Shown piece by piece: positions 8,130 through 16,618 of a stretch of DNA of 38,572 nucleotides (position 1 is the stretch's first letter; each line of letters begins with the position of its first letter). The DNA is from Candidatus Omnitrophota bacterium (lineage in GTDB: Bacteria > Omnitrophota > Gorgyraeia > Aquiviventales > Aquiviventaceae), in NCBI GenBank assembly GCA_016193175.1, contig JACPSR010000048.1:1-38572 (forward strand), given 5' to 3'. Made by a program: the position numbers and the translations under genes. Under the pieces are notes generated by a model. That model saw only the letters and a program-made list of their open reading frames with translations, was not told where the DNA came from and did no database searches.

Positions 8130-8165
8130 AGAGGGGGTTTTACGGATAGACGCCCAGCCCCCTCT
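8130..8165. promoter_or_regulatory. GC-rich hairpin in the divergent control region
   Basis: AGAGGGGG at 8130-8137 pairs perfectly with CCCCCTCT at 8158-8165 around a 20-base loop. It precedes a TATAGT hexamer at 8172-8177 that could be the -10 box for the plus-strand operon, with no good -35 box at the right distance. It could be an operator arm, an RNA hairpin or a block to read-through from the minus side. No T run follows on either strand. Confidence 0.4.
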
Positions 8166-8219
8166 CTCAGGTATAGTTCCACTAGGATGAAGACAGACAG
8201 CCAGCAAGGAGCAGGGTGG

Positions 8220-10772
8220 ATGAGGCAAGCCGCTAGCATTCGAGGGTGGATGGCCCTGGGGCTGCTGGGCTGTGCGCTTGGATTCGGCGGCGCTCCCGCC
8301 CAGGCCAACCCGGAAAGCGCCACCGTGCAATCGGCGCTCACCTGGCGGGTTGATGGATCAGGGGATTACCCGCTCCCGCACCTGACGCAGGGCACGTATG
8401 CATCCCCCCAGGTGGTCCCGACCAGCGGCCAGGTGAAGGCCTTGACGGCTACCTGGACGTTTGAAGGCCAGGTCACCTTGGAGCTGAGCGCGGACGGCGG
8501 GTTGCACTACGCCCAGGCGGTGAATGGGGTCCCGCTGACAAGCGGCTTCATGGGCGGGAACCGATTGAAGTGGCGGGCCGCCCTCAGCCCGGACAGCCAG
8601 CTGACCGAGGTCAGGCTCAGCTACGCGGATAGCTCAGGGGTCGTGGGGACCTTTGGCCAACCCGAGCTGTCCGGTTTTCGGTATCGCAAGGCCATCGCCA
8701 TCAAGGGTCCTGCCTCAGGGGAGCTGTTCAATAACCAGATCAAGCTGCTCATCGGGGAGTCTGCGAGAGCCGACTCCGCAGAGGTCCATTGCGAAGGACG
8801 CATCCGCAGCGACTTCGCAGACCTGCGCTTCACCGCTGCGGACGGCGCAACCCTCCTGCCGCACTATCGAGAGCGCCTCGACGGCACCAGCCCGAATCGG
8901 GTGGCCACCGTGTGGGTCAAGATTCCCCACATCCCGCGCGAGGGGCTTGTGATCTACCTCTATTACGGCAACGGCAGCGCCCGAGACCTCTCGAATGGAC
9001 GGGCGGTCTTTGACTTCTTTGACGATTTTACAGGCCAACGCCTTGACCCCGAGCTCTGGAAGGTGAAGACCGACGGGCAGGGAAGCGTGACCGTGTCAGC
9101 GTCCCAGCTCCATCTGAGCGCCGCCTCAGTCCTGTCCGCGGCCTTCCAGGTGAAGGATCACGTCGTGGAGGTCCTCGCCAGCACGAAGACCGACCAGGAC
9201 GACGCCCGACTCATCATCCGCAGCGACCCCGCGGCGTCTTCGTCCAATGACACCAGCCAGGTGGCGTATGCCTCGATGTACCAGGGCGCGGAGCACGTGC
9301 TGGCCGTGGGCAACATCGTCAAGGCCAATGACCCCAAACCCCTCTCAGCCGGGACCTCCTACGGCTACCGGGTCAGGGCGCGTGGGACGCGCCTGGTCTT
9401 TGAGCGCTACGATCCAGCGTTCATCCACCGGCAGGCCAGCGTCGAGATCGATGACGCCAACGGCCTGACCGCCGGGACACTTGGTCTGCGCTCTGATGGA
9501 GCCGCCTCGTATGATTGGATTCGGGTTCGCAAGGAGGCGTCCCTTGAGCCCCCTGTCATGGCCACAGGCACCGCCCTTGAAGAAAGCGTCCAGCTGCCTG
9601 TCTTTACGAACATCGCCGTCGCGCCAAATGGCAACCTGACGCTCGTGGATGGCGCGCCGCAAGGCGTCTACCAATCAGCCGGGGTGTCGACTTCCTCCCT
9701 GACCCGGATCGTGGCGCTCCGGTGGCAGGGCAACGTCGCGTCCACGGACCTCTCAGCGAATGGCGGTCTGTCCTATCGGGTGGGATGCGCCAATGGCTCG
9801 ACCTATTACGCCGCCAAAGGTGAGTTCACCGCCGGGAGGCGCGTTCAGTACCGCCTGGCCATGGCCCGCGGGGACTCGCAAGCCCTCCCGGAGCTTCAAG
9901 CCATGACCCTGGACTATGATCCTGGTGAGGTCACCCTCGTGTCGCCCAATGGCAAGGAGCAGTGGGTCTCCGGCACGACGCAACAGATCATCTGGACGGC
10001 GGTGGGGCATGAGCGGACCTACCCGATGAAGCTGGGGTACTCCCTGGATGGAGGCAAGACCTATCAGGACATCGCAAGCCCGGTGCGCAATGAGGGAGCC
10101 TACCTGTGGAGCCTTCCGGCAGGGATGAGCTCAGAACGGGCCCTGGTGCGGGTCTCGGATGGCCACGACCGGAGCGTCTTGGATGCCTCGGACCATGTCT
10201 TCTCGATCATTGCTGCCGGCGTTGGAAGAGCTCCGCAAGCGCTCTCCTCGATCGCGCAACCCCAGTCTGCGTCCGTGGCCACGTCGGAGTCAGTCGCCCC
10301 GGGGGACTTGGCGAAGCTCCTTGAGGAGCTCAGCAGGGATCCCCGCGCCACCGCCCATGAGCTGCTCATCAAGACGACGGATGCCTCTCACCCTGATCCC
10401 AACAAGGACGCCCTCAGCTATAAAGCCGGCGACGTCGTCCTCATCAGGCCGGCCGGCGCCGAGTGGTCTGAGACGGAGAAGCACAGCTTCCTCATCATCC
10501 AAGCTAACCTGACGCCTGAAGCCGTTGCGATGCTCATGAGTTCCCTTGAGATTCCCACGGGCGAGGTGACGACGGACGGCAAGCCCGTCATGCGCATGAT
10601 GGGGCGGCGGAAATTCCACATTGACCTGGACCAATTTGACCTGGCGCCCAAGCCGGCGGACCAGGGCAGGCCCGCCGTCCTGAGGCACTTCAGGAAGCAG
10701 GAGAAGCTCAGCGCACTCGTCGAGGAACGGAAAGAAGGCGGGGGCATCGCGCCAACAGGACTCGCTCAATGA
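8220..10772 (+). CDS. exported DUF2341 / sugar-binding-like surface protein
   Basis: The 850-residue protein starts at ATG 8220, where AAGGAG stands eight bases upstream. That start gives a clean signal peptide (RGWMALGLLGCALGF, cleavage after AQA). An in-frame ATG at 8187 lacks such a site. A DUF2341-type domain follows the motif FRYRKAIAI at about 155-270 (YLYYGNGSA, FDFFDDFTG). A concanavalin-like segment begins at FDDFTGQRLDPELW. A Kre9/KNH-like domain (SPNGKEQW, IIWTA, LGYSLDGGKTY) lies at about 575-665. The last 170 residues match nothing I know. The gene overlaps the giant gene by ATGA, so the two are coupled. It is probably a secreted or surface-bound adhesin-like protein and a candidate cargo of the secretion system. 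Confidence 0.8.
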   Translation: MRQAASIRGWMALGLLGCALGFGGAPAQANPESATVQSALTWRVDGSGDYPLPHLTQGTYASPQVVPTSGQVKALTATWTFEGQVTLELSADGGLHYAQAVNGVPLTSGFMGGNRLKWRAALSPDSQLTEVRLSYADSSGVVGTFGQPELSGFRYRKAIAIKGPASGELFNNQIKLLIGESARADSAEVHCEGRIRSDFADLRFTAADGATLLPHYRERLDGTSPNRVATVWVKIPHIPREGLVIYLYYGNGSARDLSNGRAVFDFFDDFTGQRLDPELWKVKTDGQGSVTVSASQLHLSAASVLSAAFQVKDHVVEVLASTKTDQDDARLIIRSDPAASSSNDTSQVAYASMYQGAEHVLAVGNIVKANDPKPLSAGTSYGYRVRARGTRLVFERYDPAFIHRQASVEIDDANGLTAGTLGLRSDGAASYDWIRVRKEASLEPPVMATGTALEESVQLPVFTNIAVAPNGNLTLVDGAPQGVYQSAGVSTSSLTRIVALRWQGNVASTDLSANGGLSYRVGCANGSTYYAAKGEFTAGRRVQYRLAMARGDSQALPELQAMTLDYDPGEVTLVSPNGKEQWVSGTTQQIIWTAVGHERTYPMKLGYSLDGGKTYQDIASPVRNEGAYLWSLPAGMSSERALVRVSDGHDRSVLDASDHVFSIIAAGVGRAPQALSSIAQPQSASVATSESVAPGDLAKLLEELSRDPRATAHELLIKTTDASHPDPNKDALSYKAGDVVLIRPAGAEWSETEKHSFLIIQANLTPEAVAMLMSSLEIPTGEVTTDGKPVMRMMGRRKFHIDLDQFDLAPKPADQGRPAVLRHFRKQEKLSALVEERKEGGGIAPTGLAQ

Positions 10773-13700
10773 CGCGCAGGAACGCACGGCGCAACCTGTC
10801 CCCTTGGTACCCGGTACCGTACGCGCTGATTCTGTTGTTGGGCATGGGGGTGGGGAGCGCGGGTGTGGCGGAGGGAGCGACGGAGTTTGTCAGTACGATC
10901 AAGTCCTCCGGTGGCGATTTCAGCAGCCTGGTGGCCTGGGATGCCAGCGTCGCGTGTGACCTCACGACAGCAAGCACCAAGGTCTTTTCCTATAATCAGA
11001 GCTCTGACACGCTCATTGACGGCACGCCAGTACGAGGAGCCGCCTCTCTCGCCACTGGGACCGTCATCCACGCGACGCCGACACAGGTCCTGATCAAGAA
11101 CATCGTTGGGACGTTTCAGGCCGGCGAGGAGGTCGATGACGTCAACAACGTCGGGATCCGTTACGTCGTGCTCTCCGATAGCGGCAATCCGGCGATCGCC
11201 GTGGCGGAGACGTCGATCAAGGAAGATCTCGTCGCCCCGCTGACGCTGGGCGCCTGGACCACGTCGGCCACCAACTACGTCGAAATCCGAGCTGCGCCAA
11301 GCGCCAAACACACCGGCGTGGTAGGCGCAGGCGGGGTCGGAATCGCGTTTGGCGGCACCGGCGCTCTCTTGAGCTCCGGCGTCGCCTCCCTGCGGCTCAC
11401 CAACCTCTCCCTCGAAGCAACCGCCAGCGCCAATCCCTTGCTCAGCCTGACAACCGGCGCGACGGAGACGCGCATCTCAGGATGTCTCATCAACAAGACC
11501 AGCGCTTCGGGTCAGGTCCTCTCGGTCGCCTCGGGCGCCGTGAAACTCTGGAACAACTTCATCATCAGCCGGAACAGCGCCGATAGCGCCATCCAACTGG
11601 CCAGCGACACGGGGAACGATCGCCACTACCTGTATGGCAATACCTTCTACCACGCCGGAGGCGCAGCGACGGTGGTTGTGCACATCACCTCGACGAACTC
11701 ACCGAGCCTGCTCAGGAACAACATCGTATTTGGCTTTGCGGCTGTTCCAATCACCAACAGCGGCGGCGCGACGTTCACCAGGGGGTATAACGCCTATACC
11801 TCTGGCTTCGGAGGGGCCACTGAGCAAAAGAACCTGACGGCCTCAGACCACCTGACGAACCTGACCGCGGGCAGCGAAGACCTCCACCTCAAAGCGACCT
11901 CCTCGCTCAGGGATGCGGGGTACTCCGGCCTGCTGGAGGACGTGGATCTTGCGGTGCGGAAGGATATCGACGGGGAGGAGCGCACGACCAGCGACATCGG
12001 CGCCGATGTCGTCTTCACGCCGATCAAGGAGTTCGTCAGCGCCATCCGCGCAGGCGGCGGCGACTACCCGACGTTCACAGCCTGGAACAACGCGGTGAAG
12101 TGCGATCTCACCGCGAACGCGACCAGGGTCTTTGCCCACGGTGGAAAAAACGGGCTGGGGTGGACCGATAACGCAGCCGTCACCAGCTTCGTCTCCAATA
12201 CCACCGGGGCCGCCTCCACTGGCACCGGAACAGCCGTCCACGTCACCGCCGCCCAGATGCTGATGAAGGGGCCTCTCACCGGCGCCTTCAGCGCTGGAAA
12301 CGTGGCGTGTGTAAGCCCCGAGACGCCGCCCTGCACGAACTATGTCATCCTCAGGGATGCCGGCTACCCGGCGATGGCCGTCGCCGAAGCGTACAACGAT
12401 TGGCTAGGCGGGTTGGATGAGAACGTCACGATCAGCGGCTGGACGGCAAGCCGGTATCGGTATCCGGTGGTGAGAGCGGCCACGGATCAACGCAGCTCGC
12501 TGGTCGGCTCCTGGGCCTTTGACGAGGCGAGCGGGACCACGGCGGCGGATGGCTCGCTCAACGGCCACACCGGCACGGTGAGCGGCACCGGCGCGACCTT
12601 TGTGCCCGGCAAGTTCGGCAACGCCCTGAGCTTCAATGGGGTTGATACCACCGTGAGCGTGCCGTTCAACTTCAAACCCTCCTTGCCCTTGACGCTGGAG
12701 TTGTGGGTCAAGCCAAGTACCGCCACGCCGGTTGGGATGTTCGATACAGCTCCTGGCTCTGCGTGGGTGCTGAGAAACTATGGTCCTGGGGGGGTGGAGT
12801 GGTGGCCTTCCAATCCATCAATCAGCCTGGATCTGACGGCGAACGTCTGGCAGCATCTGGTGTTTGTGTTTCGGCAGACCACGGTAAATAATGTCATTGA
12901 CTATTATCGGAACGGGGCGCTCGTGGCATCTACGAACGGCGCCCTGACGGATTTTGCGTGGACGACATTAGTGTTCGGCAATATCAACGGTGGAGGGGCT
13001 GGGTGGTATGCTGGCCTCATGGACGAGGTCCGCATCTACGACCAGTCGTTCTCAGCCGCTCAGGTGAGCGCGCACTACAACGGCGGAGCCGGCAGCGGGA
13101 GAGCAACCGGGCGCTTTGTCCTCAAGCCCACCGCGACCGACAAAGCCGCCATCAAGGTCCTCTCGGACTACACGCATATCGAGGGGATTGAGATTGATGG
13201 ATCCAACGTCACCCTCCAGACGCCTGAAACAGCCCTCGCCTATGCCTCGGCCGTTTCCTATTGGCGGGGCAACATCCTGCGCCACGTCAGCAAGGACAAC
13301 CACGTCCTGAAAGTCACCGGCGGCAAGAGCCACTACATCTGGAACAACTTCATCATTGGCAGCGGGTCCGGGGGGTCTCAGAGCAATTCCGGCATCGCCA
13401 TCGAGAATGCCGGCGGGACGAGCTATGTCTTTGCGAACTCGATCACCGCCAACTGGAATGGCATCCGGGCTGGCGCCAGCGCTGGAGGCGTCGTTGCGAA
13501 GAACAACGCGTCGCTCGGCAACGCGGAGTCTGCGGATTACGCGGTCGATCCCAGCGTCGTTGATGCCTCGAGCAGTGACAACGCCTCAGGGACTTCATCC
13601 GTCATCGGGACCAGCCCCAAGACCGGTGTCAGCGCGGCCAGCGCCTTTACCAACGTGACCCCGGGTTCGGAAGACCTTCACCTGAAACCCGCCGTGCCGA

Positions 13701-16618
13701 TGACCGGGAATCCGCTTGTTGGCGCGGGCGCGGATCTCTCCACCGATCCGAATCTCTCCGTCACCGATGACATCGATGCCATAGCGCGCGTTGGCGCCTG
13801 GGACATCGGGGCGGACAAGCTTGACAATGTCTGGAAAAGCACGGGCGATCTCAATTGGTCCAATGCCGCCAACTGGTCCTTGGGTACGGTGCCGGCCGCC
13901 GGCGAGAGCGTCATGTTCAACCAGACCTCCACGGTCAACTGCACCGTCGCCAGCGGGACGAACGTTCCTGCGCTTGGGGCCTTGACGCTCAGCCCAGGCT
14001 ACACCGGCACCGTCACGTTCCAGAAGAACGCGACCCAGATCCCCATGGAGCTTCTCGTCACGAAGAATATTGCTGTGAATGGCGGCAACCTGATCTTTGA
14101 AGGTGACGCGACGACCAACCCGCCAAATGGCAAAGGCTACACCCTGTCCGCCGCCAACATCACCGTCGGGGCCGGCGCCTCGCTCAACGCAGATGGCAAG
14201 GGGTTTCTTGCTGCCCAAGGACCTGGAGCGGGTGTTAGCCGTGGCACGTGTGATGGCGGAGGGGGTGGGTATGGTGGACGAGGAGCGACATCCGGGTATG
14301 GTCTGGCCCCAGGCGGCCAAACGTACGGCTCCGCCACAGCTCCAACGGCCTTAGGAAGCGGCGGTGGCTGCTCTGTGGGGGCGGGTGGCACGGGAACAGG
14401 CGGTGGAGCCCTCAAGCTCAACGTGACCGGCGGGACGGTCACCGTCAACGGCACGCTGTCGGTCAATGGTGTGAGCTCGTCTTCTTTTTCCGTCGGTGGA
14501 GGATCTGGCGGGTCTCTCTGGATGACGGCGCCTTCAGGATCGCCAACGCTGATTGGCACAGGCACGATCTCAGCTAAAGGAGGTCATGCGAATGGCGGTG
14601 GAGGTGGAGGTGGCGGCCGCATCGATCTGTCGAGTGTCACGTCTAACTTCACTGGGAACATCGCTGTCCAGGGTGGCGCGGGCGGTGGCAACCGCCAAGG
14701 CTTGACCGGCACCATCGTCTTTCCAGCCGGCTTCCTTGACACCTTCACGCCGACCCAAAACATCACCCTCGGCCATGGCCTCACCTTTGGCGCGGTGACG
14801 ATCAACAACGGGATCACGCTCACGCTCGATCCCACCTCTGACGCTGAGCCCTATGAGGTGAACGCGGCAAGCGGCGGCAGCTCCACGAATCCTCACGGCA
14901 TCGGCGCCATCATCAGGGCGACCACCCTCACGATCAATACCGGCGGCTCCCTGAATGCGGATACACAAGGGTTCGGTGTGGGCAGGGGCCCAGGAAAAGG
15001 TTCAGCTAGCTCTCCGTATGGTTCAGGTGGAGGGCATGGCGGGAAAGGTGGCAACAGCAGCACAGGACTCATGGGCGGCTCACCCTATGGCTCGGTGACG
15101 GCTCCCACAGCCTTAGGAAGCGGTGGTGGGGATGGGGATGGGGATGGAGCTGGAGGAGGCGCCATCAAACTCGAAGTCACAAACACCCTCAGTGTGGATG
15201 GGACCCTGACAGCCAATGGGCAGGGTTGTAGTGGAGGCTGTAGAGGCGGTGGTGGGGCAGGTGGGTCGATCTGGGTCATCACAGGGACGCTCACAGGCTC
15301 AGGAAGCATCTTGGCAAACGGGGGCACGATTGACGCCGGGGGTGGGTTGGGAGGTGGGGGCCGCATCCGGTTGGAATACGCCAACACCCTCTCGCCCGCG
15401 CCAACGGTGACGGCATCCGGCGGCACCGGGGCCCAGGCTGGTGACGGTGGTCAGGTCACGGAGCGCACCACCACGACCAACACCGCGCCGGCTGCTCCCA
15501 TCCTCTCCCTCCCAGCCGATGGGGCGACGTTAAAGACGACCAACCCGCATCTCCAGTTCTCGGCGACCGATGCAGATGTCGATTACCTCAAGTTTAAGAT
15601 TGAGATCTGCGCTGACGCAAGCTGCTCCACCACCGTCCAGACCGTCGACCAGACCGCCTCCCAGACCGGTTGGTCCCAACAGACCGAGCAGACCGGCACG
15701 GCTTACGCCCCAGGCAATACTGCCATCTACCTCATCCAGACTCCGCTGGCCGCGAGCACGATGTACTACTGGCGGGTTCGCGCCATTGACCCCGGAGGCT
15801 CCAACACCTGGAGCGTCGTCTCGGCGAGCCGTTCGTTCACGACCGGATCCGGGGTGGCGAACTACTGGCTCAATGCAAGCGGCGATGGCCTCTGGGCCAC
15901 TGGGTCCAACTGGTCAAGGGGTGCCAAGCCGCAAGCCGGTGAGTCCGTCGTCTTCGCGGGCTTTTTATCTAATGCCAACGCCACAGTTGATGTGTTGAAC
16001 GACGTCCCCGGTCCGCTCAAGGCCTTGACCCTGGACAGCGGTTATACCGGCACCCTCAGCCTCAAGCGGGATGAGGTGACCCAGGCAGGCGTCTTGAACG
16101 TCACCGACGACATCATGGTGAACACCGGTGCTCTCCTCCTGAAAGGCAATCCCGCCGCCAACCCGCCATATGGAGCCGGGATCGGACTCTCCGCCGCGAA
16201 CATCACGGTCGCCTCCGGCGCCTCGATCAACGCGGATGGGCAAGGGTTCCAACCTAGTTCTCCCTGCGGCTCTAGCTGTGCTGGGCAAGGCCCCGGAGGA
16301 GGAGGCCCGCCAATATGGGTGGACGCTGGTGGGGTGGGGGGTGGCTATGGGGGAACAGGAGGAAGCAAAGCAACTCTGCCGGCGTGCCGGGCGGCCCCAC
16401 CTATGGCTCAGCCACCGCTCCGACGGCATTGGGAAGCAGTGGCTCTTGGGGAACATGGGCCGAGCCGGGGGCTGGAGGCGGGGCGATCACGTTGTCAGCG
16501 ACAGGGACGATCGCGATCAACGGAACACTCTCAGCGAACGGGACCGATGCGAGCGGGGGGAGTCAGTTTGGCGGTGGCGGCTCGGGTGGGTCGATCTGGA
16601 TTGCGGCCGGCGCCCTGA
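10769..16618 (+). CDS. giant exported beta-helix protein, N-terminal part (frameshifted)
   Basis: This reading frame holds roughly the first 1,867 residues of a giant surface protein. After a signal peptide (cleavage near AEGA-T, about 36) come two beta-helix-like units that both begin with EFVS.I...GGD and CDLT (about 37-415 and 417-1017). A LamG domain is inserted in the second (about 577-772). Next are a WSNAANW module at about 1028, two glycine-rich blocks (about 1150-1290 and 1405-1535) ending in GGGGGGRI-like motifs, a fibronectin III-like domain (about 1572-1693) and a second W..GSNW module at about 1708. Reading after about 16,369 is out of frame and gives an arginine-rich tail without homology. 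The continuation lies in the other frame at 16315-21303. Confidence 0.82.
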   Translation: MTRRNARRNLSPWYPVPYALILLLGMGVGSAGVAEGATEFVSTIKSSGGDFSSLVAWDASVACDLTTASTKVFSYNQSSDTLIDGTPVRGAASLATGTVIHATPTQVLIKNIVGTFQAGEEVDDVNNVGIRYVVLSDSGNPAIAVAETSIKEDLVAPLTLGAWTTSATNYVEIRAAPSAKHTGVVGAGGVGIAFGGTGALLSSGVASLRLTNLSLEATASANPLLSLTTGATETRISGCLINKTSASGQVLSVASGAVKLWNNFIISRNSADSAIQLASDTGNDRHYLYGNTFYHAGGAATVVVHITSTNSPSLLRNNIVFGFAAVPITNSGGATFTRGYNAYTSGFGGATEQKNLTASDHLTNLTAGSEDLHLKATSSLRDAGYSGLLEDVDLAVRKDIDGEERTTSDIGADVVFTPIKEFVSAIRAGGGDYPTFTAWNNAVKCDLTANATRVFAHGGKNGLGWTDNAAVTSFVSNTTGAASTGTGTAVHVTAAQMLMKGPLTGAFSAGNVACVSPETPPCTNYVILRDAGYPAMAVAEAYNDWLGGLDENVTISGWTASRYRYPVVRAATDQRSSLVGSWAFDEASGTTAADGSLNGHTGTVSGTGATFVPGKFGNALSFNGVDTTVSVPFNFKPSLPLTLELWVKPSTATPVGMFDTAPGSAWVLRNYGPGGVEWWPSNPSISLDLTANVWQHLVFVFRQTTVNNVIDYYRNGALVASTNGALTDFAWTTLVFGNINGGGAGWYAGLMDEVRIYDQSFSAAQVSAHYNGGAGSGRATGRFVLKPTATDKAAIKVLSDYTHIEGIEIDGSNVTLQTPETALAYASAVSYWRGNILRHVSKDNHVLKVTGGKSHYIWNNFIIGSGSGGSQSNSGIAIENAGGTSYVFANSITANWNGIRAGASAGGVVAKNNASLGNAESADYAVDPSVVDASSSDNASGTSSVIGTSPKTGVSAASAFTNVTPGSEDLHLKPAVPMTGNPLVGAGADLSTDPNLSVTDDIDAIARVGAWDIGADKLDNVWKSTGDLNWSNAANWSLGTVPAAGESVMFNQTSTVNCTVASGTNVPALGALTLSPGYTGTVTFQKNATQIPMELLVTKNIAVNGGNLIFEGDATTNPPNGKGYTLSAANITVGAGASLNADGKGFLAAQGPGAGVSRGTCDGGGGGYGGRGATSGYGLAPGGQTYGSATAPTALGSGGGCSVGAGGTGTGGGALKLNVTGGTVTVNGTLSVNGVSSSSFSVGGGSGGSLWMTAPSGSPTLIGTGTISAKGGHANGGGGGGGGRIDLSSVTSNFTGNIAVQGGAGGGNRQGLTGTIVFPAGFLDTFTPTQNITLGHGLTFGAVTINNGITLTLDPTSDAEPYEVNAASGGSSTNPHGIGAIIRATTLTINTGGSLNADTQGFGVGRGPGKGSASSPYGSGGGHGGKGGNSSTGLMGGSPYGSVTAPTALGSGGGDGDGDGAGGGAIKLEVTNTLSVDGTLTANGQGCSGGCRGGGGAGGSIWVITGTLTGSGSILANGGTIDAGGGLGGGGRIRLEYANTLSPAPTVTASGGTGAQAGDGGQVTERTTTTNTAPAAPILSLPADGATLKTTNPHLQFSATDADVDYLKFKIEICADASCSTTVQTVDQTASQTGWSQQTEQTGTAYAPGNTAIYLIQTPLAASTMYYWRVRAIDPGGSNTWSVVSASRSFTTGSGVANYWLNASGDGLWATGSNWSRGAKPQAGESVVFAGFLSNANATVDVLNDVPGPLKALTLDSGYTGTLSLKRDEVTQAGVLNVTDDIMVNTGALLLKGNPAANPPYGAGIGLSAANITVASGASINADGQGFQPSSPCGSSCAGQGPGGGGPPIWVDAGGVGGGYGGTGGSKATLPACRAAPPMAQPPLRRHWEAVALGEHGPSRGLEAGRSRCQRQGRSRSTEHSQRTGPMRAGGVSLAVAARVGRSGLRPAP
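15338..15360 (+). other. potential G-quadruplex in the giant gene
   Basis: Runs of five, three, three and five G on the coding strand are separated by short loops (T, TT, AGGT), a textbook G4 pattern. It lies where a glycine-rich stretch is encoded. A related G-rich stretch with three GGGG repeats spaced by AT occurs at 15123-15143, and another lies at 16328-16353, just before the frameshift. Confidence 0.5.

Noticed and set aside
8049-8330. Extension of the MerR-like gene to 180 residues
   Set aside because: The extra stretch would cross the iterons, the hairpin and the divergent signal peptide gene, and it has no domain.
14215-15380. CRISPR-like or satellite repeats in the giant gene
   Set aside because: The repetition is codon-level glycine bias and domain homology, without regular repeat and spacer lengths.
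16360-16375. Programmed -1 ribosomal frameshift in the giant gene
   Set aside because: No classic X-XXY-YYZ slippery heptamer is present at GGAAGCAAAGCAAC, and the G-rich structure lies upstream instead of downstream. A mutation or sequencing error is more likely.
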